A DNA stretch of 64,000 nucleotides, taken from Angiostrongylus vasorum (lineage: Eukaryota > Nematoda > Chromadorea > Rhabditida > Metastrongylidae). The DNA lies in contig JADANN010000311.1 in the NCBI GenBank assembly GCA_018806985.1, positions 1,054,001-1,118,000 of the forward strand, read 5' to 3'. The position numbers and the translations under genes are program-made. The notes beneath the pieces are model-generated. The model saw only the letters and a program-made list of their open reading frames with translations. It ran no database searches and was not told where the DNA came from. This document shows, in pieces, positions 28,401 to 40,400 of the stretch; position 1 is the stretch's first letter, and every line of letters begins with the position of its first letter.

Positions 28401-31400
28401 AGAGTATTATCCAACCAATTGATAAGGTGAATACAATTGGATTGTTAGGAAGCTTCTTCTCGTTCTGGATATTCGTATATTTCCTAAAATAAAAATCTTG
28501 AACAAATTAACAATTTCTTCTCATTCTGACACGAAACTATTTGATGTGTAGGTAGTAAAAGAAACTAGGAACTTAGCTGTGGATAGCTTTTACATCACCG
28601 AAGGTAGCTAGATCTTCAAAATCATTCAATTGAATAGAACTATTGAATTATCAACTATAGAAGAAAATGAACGAACGAATCGAGCAAATTTAGCATTCAT
28701 GGTTGTTTCAGAACAACGCGTCCTATTAAATGAGAAAACAATATTTTTTATCATCGTTCTGTAGTAGGTTGTTCATTTGTTTTCGATCAGATTTACCGTA
28801 ATATTTCAGATTTTGGCAACAACCGCCGAGCAAATTTGCGAATCGGACGTGGAGATTTTGAAACGCGTATTTGTTCCTGGTCGACAACGTGCCGTTGCGG
28901 ATATCAACGAACACATGGCCAATTTTCGGCAAAAACGACAATTAGGTGAATTTTAGCTTATTATGCAAGCGTTGCAAATTATGAAGTTCAGCATGCTCCG
29001 CTTATATTACGGCTGACATCGATAAGAGGGATTCATAGAATTCAGGCCATTGGTTTATTACCTCCCAGGGACCAGTTTTCTGAGGCATACGTTAAAGAAG
29101 GAAGAGTTATGGAGTCGAAAAGTTAGGTATACACTTGGGTGCTCTTTTTCTCTCCAACTACATCCGCGAAGGTCTTGTATGTTCCTCAAGCCGCTCGATT
29201 CTTCCAGCTCAACTCTGACGCTAATTCGTTCATCATCTTGATTTCTCGACTTAGATAGACGTAGCTGGAGCATTCAGAGAAATTTATTCCATTGAGCGTG
29301 AATGTAGCATACGAAACTAATCCGTTAACATGAATATAGTTCTTGTGGGATTTAGTCGAAGACGGTCTTTCCACAAGCTTTAAAGAATGTATTCTCTGTA
29401 AAACTTCCCGAAGTCCGCATAGGATGTTTGGACTTAGTCTTCGTCATAGTTTGATGTCGGTGCGTAGACGACGAAGATTGTCAAACTCGGTATTGATCCG
29501 CATCTTTTCAATCGTAAACGTCCAGTTCCTGTTGTTAGGTGCTCGAATATATCGATGTTCGTGAGCAAACTCGTATTGAGGAGAACGCCAACGCCACCGA
29601 CTCCTTTATTGTTGTATGTTTTGAGGAAGAGTTCTTTTCCAGTGTCATAGAGGGCGTCGAATTAGTGGTGTCGTCTCGCCTCGGCCACTCCCATGACGTC
29701 ATATCTTATCCTTCTTGCTTAAATGGTCAAGTTTTCTATCAAGGACTTCGATGCAAATGTGCGTGCATTGTAGGTACAGGTCGTCACTTTAGTCCATTGC
29801 GATCTAAGCAGCTTAAAATGGCCCTGAGATTTTAGCAGCCTCTCCTTACCTCCCTATCACTTGACTGTAAGTTTTTTGCTGAGGTGAATCCTAGAATACA
29901 ATCCTCGTAAAGGAGAACACATCCCCGCACGCATCCATTAACACGTCTTCACAAACACAGAAAGTGTATGCCAAATCGGCATATCAGAAACAGGGAGTCC
30001 ATTCCCTGTGTCCGACTGTGTCTAAGAGAAACAAAGGTCATTTTGGTCCGCGGTTAACCCACTGCTCACCAGCTGGGAATGTGCCACGTTACCTCGCGAC
30101 TAACCGGCGTGAGATCCGTCGATGAGAGAGATACCTTAGTTTAGTATATGCATCCTGCAGCAGTTGGTGTCACTTTCAGCTAGCACATGTCTAAGTTTGT
30201 TAGGTACGTTATCAAAAAATAGGTAGTATTTCAAGGTGTTTAGCATTACATGTATTTAGTACAAGTGAATTAAACTCCATATGCATTTTGAACGGATGTT
30301 CTCATTAGGTGTCTTCGGCTGTGAATGATGTCTCACTACAAGTTAACACCAGCATCCTGGCTATTCGAGAGTGTGAAGCAGTAAAGTATCGATCTTGGCA
30401 GATTTTCCTCTAGAAAACAAAGACTTTAGCAATGTGAAGTGCAAGGGGTATTCCACACCAATATGACTTTCGTAGCCTGAAGGTAAACCACAGTTATAAA
30501 AAAAACGTTGAAGTTGAAGATATGCCAGCTAGGGGAGGCATTGTAAATATACCGTAATGTCTGTGCAGTGACACATTGTCGAAAGAAAAAAATTTATTAT
30601 CAATATCACAACGTTGCTCCGCACTAGAAAATATTTACTTCGCAAAGCGACGTTGTTGATTTATCATCATTGTGGAAGAAATGGTTAAGTTTTCATGGTT
30701 GTGCGATGTTCTAGGACTGGGTACGTTCTTTGATGCCAATCAACTAGCACATTTGGTTCGTGGGGACCAAACTATGGAAAATCGGGTTTGTCACGCTGTA
30801 CTTTTTATTATATATAATTTGTGTCTACTTCTATAACACATTATTTTGGAACTTTTTTTTGCTTGAAATTAAAAAAACCTCAAGGAATGTTTTGTAGAAT
30901 AAATGCTGTATTGATGACCGTGTGTCATGTTGTCAGGAGCATCATCACTTATGAAGACCACCTTGATTTCGAGCGCACCACCAGCTTAACTGAGCTCAGT
31001 GTCGATCTGTGTTCTCCAGACCATTGCTGTTAAGGGTTGATTTCTAACAGTAAAGACATAGCTAAGAGAAAGGAAAGAAAGACTCTTAATTGGTGTACTG
31101 AATAGCACGTGAGCACTCCTTAAGGGTAATCGCGGGTTCAGAGTACAACTAAGGTTCTGAGTTTTTATTCGTATCTCAGCATCTCTGTGCTTGTATTTCA
31201 CATCGTACCTTGGCAGGGAAAAAAATTAAGCAGTAAGTGTAAGTTAGAACACCGTGACTTAGGGTTTTATGCAACGCAAGCGTAGTGAAGATTCCTACAA
31301 TAACATTGTCTAGAAAGATTGCGCAGAAAATTAACGTAGAGGTAAAAAGGAATTAGAAAGCAAGTAGTTAAAATGACCTTTTAGAAAATTTTCCGACGAA

Positions 31401-34400
31401 TTAATCTCGGAGCTGTTTGCAAAATTAAGACCCCAGGACCTGCCTTGAAAAAACAATACGCAGTGAATAAAAAGTGATGCGTTACGATTTCGACTGCGCC
31501 CCCAGGTTCAGTGCCAATTTGTGCACCGTGGATCACTCCGGTTTAGAAGTGATTGTTGATGACACCGTTAGGGTAAAAAACTGGTTGAGAAAGGTAAAAC
31601 AAGGGCCAACATGGTACAGTGGGAAATACATGAGCCCCCGGAAAGAATAATCGCAGGTTCGAATCTGGTCTGGGACCCGAATTTTGCAAATATCTTAGTA
31701 TCATTGTGGTTGTATTTCACATAATACCATACCATTGAAAAATAATGGGCAATGAAGAAAAAGTGGTACGTTGTTAACCTAGGATGTTTGCTAGATTCCT
31801 TTCAAAAAATGCTTTTTATCCACTAGTTATGTCGCCCACAACAGAAGAGAATGGAAATGCGGTGAAGAACGAAACGAAAAGGATCATGATATGAAATGAG
31901 GAGCGGGTATTAGCACATCACACATTTCTATTAGTTAAATTAGAAAGAAACATTAAATGAAATTTACGAACTGTGAAACGAGTACAACGTTTTCGACTCC
32001 AGGTTGGCGAACAGGTGATGTTTCGCGCACTAGAGAATGTCATCGGTTCATCAGGCGATTTCGATACGTGTGATATGAGAACACAAGCCATCGTTGCTAG
32101 TTTGTTGACCGTTATAAGGGTATGTTTCTAGTATATATATGGCTCTCCAGATGTATAAAATAATAACAATTTCGAATATTTGCCTATGGTTTATATTTGG
32201 TGACATTCGGTTGTTGTCTGTAAGATAGTGGAAAGTTTGTGTTCCTGGGTGTCGTAGTGGGATTTAGAGCAAAGCTTCGTCCCGCCAACAAGGCTGCTCA
32301 GATTGAGATCGTGTTGGACATTTTCATTCGGAAACGCACCTGGCAGCAAACATGTGCAGCTGTCAACGTTGTCAACTAGCTATTCTTTGCGCCACTTTTT
32401 TTTCATGGTCCAGTGGAAATAGCATCATAGCAAAGGGATTATGCAGTTTATGTCATTCGACAGAGAAAACATTGAGTGGTTACATTACACTTGCTTTATG
32501 TGGCAACTGGGTTTATTGATCAATGACGATCGACCTTACAAAAACATGGCAATCGATCCGTTGTTGCTGCTCATTTGTTTAATCGGCTACCTTTGCTTCC
32601 TACATTCATAACCAATTATTTGTTCTCTTTTGTTTCACGAGACAACTGTCTCGTTTACTAAACTTATTTTCTAGTTTTGTTAAATGTGATGGACTGATTT
32701 ATACTGCGTAATTCCGATATAGGCGATGTATATTAAGCTCATCGGGTATTAATATCAAATTTTAACCTGTATTTTTTAAAGCGTCATATCTCAACTCAGA
32801 ATGATATTCTTTAGTCGAGGTACAAACCACTAGAATCTACACCTATATGCAACTTGTTAGCCGATGCAAGCAAGTCCATTTGTACCAGCTGCAAAAATTT
32901 CGGCCTTTTGGAAGCGACGAGCTCATTGAAGGCAGTTTCGGCGTTGGCTAGGTTTGTAAACGATTTCTCACGAAGGACGCTATCAAGACGCTTGAAGAAG
33001 TGAGAGTTGATGAGAGAGAGGCCCCGCAACCATGCTGGACTAGGCATACTTTTCGTAGTCCACTTCACTCGGCTTCTACAGCGCCGGTGCTGCGACGTGT
33101 GGCCTCATGTCGTAGAAAAGGACTGGTTCCTTTTTATTGACCAATGAGGGTGCAGCCGTTCAAATTTTCTAGCGCATTTCGTCGATTTTCTGGAAATACT
33201 TCTTGCGCAGTTTCGGCTTTCCTAAGTACTGCGGGGCTTCATCGCAGTCTAACCACTCCGATGATCGTCTCATTTTATCATGGAGCATCCATTTCTCGTT
33301 GTACATCACAGAACGGTCGGCAAACGAGTGGATGTGGCTGCGCAGAAGGAGCCTCGACGATATCTCAAAATGACGACTTTTTTTGACTTCTGAATTCGTG
33401 TGGCATTCATTTGTCTAATGTCTTCGATTTTCTAGTTTGTTTGTGTTCCAAAACAGATCAGATGTTTACATTGAGCTGTTCCGCAAGTTTTCAACGGAGG
33501 TGTGGTGTGCATTTACTTGCAGAGAAGTACTCAATTCATTATCGTCATTAGCACAAGGAAGTGCGCAACCTTCTTCATCTTGAGGGTCAAATTTACTGTG
33601 CGTTCGGTAATACTTTCTTCGTCCTGCACTCCAGTGAAGGGGCGTGTAGCCAGTGGTCATAGATGCCCTAGAATACACACGTGTTCATTGATTCGATGGC
33701 ACGCTTAGGCTCACCGATGCTTCCTTCCTGATGGGCTCTGCAAATTGCTACCAGTCTTGTCTGGCAGGATAACAGCACTGAATCGATACATTGGCACTTC
33801 ATCTCAAACCATTATATAGGCCAGATACTTATTTAATCATCTATAACGATGTTTGAAGAAGTCGACTGCATGACGCCTCCCTCAACGGTTGGCCAACGCT
33901 AAATTCTTTATTCTTTTTATCCTTTATACCTTATAAAAGTTTCGAGCCGTATGGTTGCACAATGTCCGAGTTTGAATTCGTGGAAATAAGCTTGTCAAAT
34001 TTCTGTATTGACGTCTGAAATCCCAGCCTTTGACGCTTATCAACAACAAATTTTATACTATGATCCAATTATACTTATTCGGATATTTGGACGGTCCGTC
34101 CACACTGGTTGTGCCGGTCTCGGCGTAATTTCAATTTTTTCGGAGTCTTGCTAGTTTAGTCATTGTGTATCCCTAGAGTCTTGGACTCAGCCAATCCAAA
34201 ATCTGCTCAGGTCGTGACCACCACAGGCGGTCGCCGCCATTGTGGATAAGAAGAAGGTTTGCCCCCCATGTCCACTGGTTTGATAGTAGGACGGTGGTGG
34301 ATCCTGGTATTGGTCTACTCTTAGCTGGGCTTCCTGGTAGAAACGCCGGAATCCTTCTAAGCTTGGTAGGTTCTACTGAGGGATAAATCCTCCGATGTAT

Positions 34401-37400
34401 TTCGCAGCCCGACACCTGGGAACACCTCGCAGCTATGATGAGGCTGTAACCCGTTGGAAAGAAAGTTTAAAAAAATGTTTCAATTGCACCCAGCGAAAGT
34501 GTATAGAATGAGCTTTGAAGTGATATCTGATAGAACAGCATTCGAAAAAAAAACTGCTGTTAAATGACAGCAAAATATGAACCTTACACGCTGTCATTAA
34601 ATTCTGAACGACATAATAATTTTTGAAACCAACTCTCCAGTCGTAGAGACATAGAGAGCGAGTGGAAACAAAAGCATCTTCGCTCTTCAAGGTTTGTGTA
34701 GAGTGTAAAGAAGCGCAATGCAGAATGCTAACACTTGTATGGATATGTTCAATTTTCGAGGGCTGTAATGAATAAGGCTTCTCATCCGTGTGTTTGCTAA
34801 TATGGGCACATATACATATGCATATACACATAGGTATGCGTATAAATGAATATATATATATATATATCTATATATATATATATATATATGTATATAAATA
34901 AGCTCGTCCATGAGGATGAAACACTGATTAATTGCTGCCCTAACCACTAATGTCATAATTCAGAGCAAATGCAGATTCATTGTTTCAGTGGGTTTACAAG
35001 TGAAAATAGAACAAGGTGATTACGCTAGCATTATAATGCCTCAGTAGGACTGTTGAATATCACAAATTTTGCTTTTCTTTTTTTTAAATGTAAAGTTGTA
35101 ACGTTTCCTTTCTTTAAGAAGCTTTACAGGTTATTCTTGGTTCGAAGCCGTCAACAGCAGCATGGGAGAAGATGATTGAACGTTATCCCCAGTTTATAAT
35201 GAAAGAAAAGAGTGGAAAGAGCAGAAAGCCGCCAAGCAGCTTGAAAGCAAAAGCACAGGTGGGTAGAGGAGAACGTTTTACAGTAAGCATGCCTGATAAC
35301 GCTATACATGCTTGCGTCTGGATTAAGATGAGATTGAACTGTCGTTATTTCATGTTATGTTTTCTTAGACCCTAACACTATACAAAAACGTATGGTCATT
35401 GGTGGAAATCTTTTTTTCCGAGATCAGATCTCGGATTTAAGGTGAAAGGTCATATGTTTGTGGTGAATTCTGTGAACACCGTACATTACTGCTATCAATG
35501 CCGTGATGCCATTTGGGGCATGCAGCCGTGGTGTTACTTCTGCGCCAACTGTGATGTGAAAGTTCACATTCAATGCACGTCATCATTATCAGATGCATGT
35601 TATCCTGCTTCTCAAGTGAAACGAAAAGCAAAGGTATTTTTGACACATCACTTGACAGATGAATGAAAAAAGCACTAAGAATGCATTCTTGGCAAACAAC
35701 TTTCAGTAGTTTTTATGAAGCTTTTTAATTGTCTCTAATGCAAAAAAGATTCATGTGTACTAACAAATTTGCGATGCATCTTTTTCTCTTTCATGGCAGT
35801 TATTGAAGGTGAAATGTGTTCAGAGGAACTAAACGCTATTGAAACACGTCGTTAGATAAAATTCATACATTTTGTACAGCCTTCTCAATCCGTTTTGCAT
35901 CCATTTGTAGGTATGGCTAGTTAATGTGAATATTAGCCATCTCCACCTGCGTTGTTAGATGATATGATTGATAACAAATACACAAATATTCCGTCTTGGA
36001 TAAGAAGTCCTTAATGTGGCACTAACAAAATGTTTTCAACGTTTGAATTGAGATGTTAGGTCCTTGACTGGATGAGTTAACCGTTAAATGAGTCTTTCTT
36101 TTCCTACTTGGTGGTATGCTGTCCTGGCTGAGGTTGTATTGAAATTTCTGGGCGTCATTTCTTCGCAATATTGCAGCTAATCTAAGAATAGGAAGTATTC
36201 TTACTTTTTTTCTGCTTTCGAGACCTTTGTTCAATCCTCCTCCTTTTCTTTGGACTTGGTCGAACCTTTACCGTTCTCTCTATTTTTTCATGTTATAAGA
36301 GCTATTTATGATCACATTGAAACAATCCTAGATCGCAAATTGGAAGTTAACATCTTTACCTATCGGTACCGATGATTGGAACCTATTTTCTGCTCTGAGA
36401 ATAGGAAGCATTTGCTCACTTTTTGGTTCGGAATGATGTTGCATGAAGCCGAAGACGAGAGTAGTGTGATAAAACTAAGCTCTCGATTACTTTGGTGCGT
36501 AATCGTATACTCCTTGCACTTCATTCAGTGGTTTCATTTTCTTGAAGTCGTGATCCCTAGAGATGTTTGGCCTCGCACGTGGCTGCCGCTTATACATCTG
36601 TCGTCCTCTGTCATAGCTAGTGAACGCTGATCACCTGTATCACCTGTAATCCCGTTGATCGTCGAGTGACTCGAGCGGGCGCGAATAAATCTTCCATTTT
36701 TCCCTGTCGTGTGCAAGAGTAGCCCAGTGGGTTCTGCTCGTTCTAGGGACTCGTCGAGCATCATGTCTTTCTTCTAGGCTTTTCGTGAAGAACTCTGACC
36801 ATCAGGGTCGGTGGTCTTCCCTGCAGTGCGTTTGACATCCCGAGGAATCCAGTCACTAACGGCTGTTGTCCATCGGTTGTCATTCATACGCATTACGTGT
36901 CCGGCCCACCTTATCTTCGACTGTTTGGCGTACAGAACGGCATCTTTGATTTTTTGATCGTTGATGCAGGTCGGAGCTTCGGATCGCTTCTCTTAGTTTC
37001 GTGACATGAGATACTCCCTAGCATCCGCTGAGAGATCTTTCATGTTGCCTATGCAATCACCAGGTTTCTGACACATACGTTAATGCACGAAGAATAGGAG
37101 GAAAAAGGCCGGCACGCAGTCAGGGTCTTCTTTATTCTCTTCACCACGTCATGAATGCTCTTAAGCCCTCAGGCTGCTCGTTTCCTTCTGCTCAACTCTG
37201 GATCTAAGTCGTTCATTATGTTGATTTCCCGACCTAGACAGACGTAACTGGAGCATTCGGAGATATTCGTTCCGTTGAGCGTGAATGTGACATACGAAAC
37301 CACTCGTTCCTCATGAACATCGCTTTTGTGAGATTTAGTCGATGACCAATCTTTCCACAGGCTTTGTCAAAACTCGGCAAGCATACGTTCCGCTTGGCTA

Positions 37401-40400
37401 ATGCGGCTAATGCTTGGTGTTACAGGAACGATCTCATCAACAAAGCGAAGATAGCGTAATTGCTGACCATCGATTTTCACCCCCCAAGTTATCCTAATCC
37501 AGTGTTTGCATGATGTTCTCGAGTGTGGCGGTGAATAATTTTGGCGAGATGGTATCACCTTGCCTAACTCTTCTTTTTGACGTCTACGTTAATATCGTTG
37601 TTGAATAGTGATATCTTAGTAGTGAAGTTTTTGTGCAGTTCACGAAGAATCTTTAAATACTGAGTAGGGGCTCCTTGACTATCAAAGGCTTCCATGACTG
37701 TTTCTACCTGAATTGAGTCAAAGGCCTTCTTTAAATGCTGATAGGGCATGTTTTCTTGACGATGTCGGACATAGTTGACGAGATTTTGCTCAACCAGTGA
37801 ATTGATCTCCTGAGCCCGATTTAGACGGTTGGTGCCAGTGTTTGAAGCACAGTGGATATCGTTTTTTTTGCATGTGTTATCATCTTTTGAAAGGAAGAGG
37901 CTAATATGTCGCGGCATTTTTATCTAATCAGCAGAGATAGCTGGTGGCCTTTTGTGGGCTTGGGGGCAAGAATCCATCCTGTCGTAGAGTTTTGCTTAAT
38001 CTCCGGCTAGGAGTTAATAAATCCGTGTACTACTGGACATCCTTGACAAGTATTAATTTTTTTTTCCATTCCATCTTGAGACCTTCATAGTCAGAATTTC
38101 TTTAGTAAGTAACACATGAGAGCGGTTTATGACTCGAATTTTTTCGTAGGAATACCCACAAATTATTGAGCTAATGATTTTTCGCTCGTTGTGAATTTTA
38201 ATACATAGTCCTCCATTTAGGCTCGCCGTTCGGGTTTGATAGGAAAGTCTGATGCTGAGGATGACGAAACACCGAGGATTGAACACAATGTGAAATCAAC
38301 AAGTTCGGATTCAGGGATTGGACAAGAAATCCATGATAAGCCTGTTGGTAGATCACACAGCATGAGAAATCGTGTGGTGAGCTGAGCACTGCCGAAAAAA
38401 AGAACTGTTGGACTAGCCTTGGTTTTCTCCATTACAATTAGTTGTTAGAAAAGTGATGTCCATTTTTAGGCGACGATCTCTCAGATTCCCGATGAGCGAC
38501 TGATAGTAAAACGAGATCGATCGACGCCGTCATGGGGTAGCGATCTTCCTCCTGCTGATGAGGAAGAGGAAGGGACAAGAAGAGTGCGATCAGTTGAATC
38601 GAGATCTGAAGCTAGGTAATGGTAATTGAATTGTTAGTTTTGCAGGAGAAGGGCTAGAAATGTAACCGTAGAAATGCTGATATATGAGCAGAGCTCAGAA
38701 CGTCAAATGGGATTCAAACTTGAGATTATCCTTAACCAGGGCTGTTGTGTTGTACACCACTTCAAATGTGGTCCTTTCTTTGCCTATCTCTCAGCATTTT
38801 CACGCTGTCGGTGCTATCATCAACCACCTGTTGACAGGAATGAATAAAAAACGTAGCTAAGAGAAAGGCAAAGCGAAGGCCCCATTTGATATGGTGGGTA
38901 ACACTTGATCACGCGATATGAGTAATCACAGATTCGAAGCCCAGCCGAGGTTCTGAGTTTTGGTCACATCTTAGCATTCCTATGGTTTATGTCATATCGT
39001 ATCTCTCCATGAAAAACAGTAGGCGGTAAATAAAAGTTGAAGCTAAAAATATAATTTGTTGTTCTAGGTCACTAGAGGGGAGCCGTATGACATTAGACTT
39101 GCAGAGTAATAGTGGAAGTTCAACTAGCATGTCACAAATTGATGACGAGGTAGGTAATTTTTAAAATAATAACGCTTACTAGGTTATTTGAGCGGTTCGT
39201 ACTTACAAGTTATGCGGACACCAACACATTTGCCGTTCCTTTCTTTCCGTCGTAATCTTCATCCATGATGGTGGTTTTATTCGAGCGTAGTGGCCGGTGC
39301 CAGTCTCATACCGTAATCTGCAGAATAACTGCAGCTGCGTGTACAGCTGATTAGCTTTGGCTACGAACACGTGCGCCCAAAGTTGTTGGCTGTCCTAGGA
39401 GACGCCTGTATTCTTGTGGGGGTCCACTCTGCAGTCTTCCGCCTATCTTTTCTCTGCTTTTCTCATTATGTGACCGGCCCATCTATGTTTCGCTATCGAT
39501 GTCTATTCTCCTGGATCCCAATTTTGGAACAGATTTCGAAGATCGGAGCTTCGCATTCCTGGTAGATAATAAGTGTGCCGACTATATTTCAGAAGACCTC
39601 GGTCATGCGCTTTGTGAGTAGTGCGCAGTATTCTTGACGTGGTTGAAGTATCAGTCCACGTTTCTGCAGCTTAATAGAGCGCTCGGAGGACTGTTGAATC
39701 GAAATGGTGAGCGCGGATTTTCATGTCCTTCAATTGGTTGGTGGCTTCTTTGAGAGGTCCGAATGCAGCCCAAGCTGCTCTCCTTCTTCTGTGTAATTCG
39801 CCTTTCATGTTGCTTCCCATCTTTATTAAACGCGTAGTGTACACTTACGATGCGGTCTTGTAACCAGCGAACCATCCATTTCGGTTTGTTCGCTTTGGGA
39901 CCATGGGTTTTTCATGAACTGGTTCTTCTTACGACTTATGCGTAGTCCGATCTTTTTTCCCGCTTTGTTGAGCTCATTGAGCTCATTGATCGTCGTCTCT
40001 TCTTTGCTGGTACTTCTTGAAAAAACGACGTCGGCGAAACGAAGGTTTGATAGGGATTTCCATCAATACGTATGCCATTCTCATCCCAATCGAGTGACTT
40101 CATTATCCACTGCGGTGCGGCAGCGAACAGCTTTGGCGATATTGTGTCGCTCTGTCGATCCCCTTTTCCTTTGGGTACGGAAACGGGTCGATGGAAAAAG
40201 CTGTATTTTCGTGGTGTAGTTCCGATAACAATCAGACAGCATTCTTCTGAGGGGCGGGTCCACTCCTTGGTTGACGAAGAGCGCTGATAGAATTGCACTC
40301 GTTTCGCTTTTGTGAAACGCTTTTTCATAGTCGACAAAGGTTAGGACTAGAGGCAAGTGGTCATGGTTTGGATGTGGTCCATGCAACAAAATACTTTCCG

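Larger units (their letters stand above)
33490..34596 (-). repeat. Long inverted duplication, left arm
   Basis: The reverse complement of 54031-55140. From the outer end (34596) inward it holds a unique stretch, an RTE-A end-to-end derivative (about 34085-34420), more unique DNA and a SINE-1 copy (about 33640-33910). Positions pair with a nearly constant sum (88626-88627), so there is about one net indel in over 1 kb. By eye I count about 14 differences in 370 bases in the RTE part. Similarity drops beyond 33565. Confidence 0.85.

Noticed and set aside
29539..29835. Plus-strand 98-codon open frame
   Set aside because: Antisense to the endonuclease region of the RTE-B copy.
33466..33678. Ankyrin-like peptide (TTGYTPLHWSA) on the minus strand, with a twin at 54948-55166
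   Set aside because: The TPLHW stretch is the reverse complement of the SINE-1 head (gtagccagtggtcata). The resemblance to ankyrin repeats is accidental.
34687..34956. Tyr/Ile-rich membrane-like open frame
   Set aside because: Generated by the TA/CATA microsatellite at 34800-34905.
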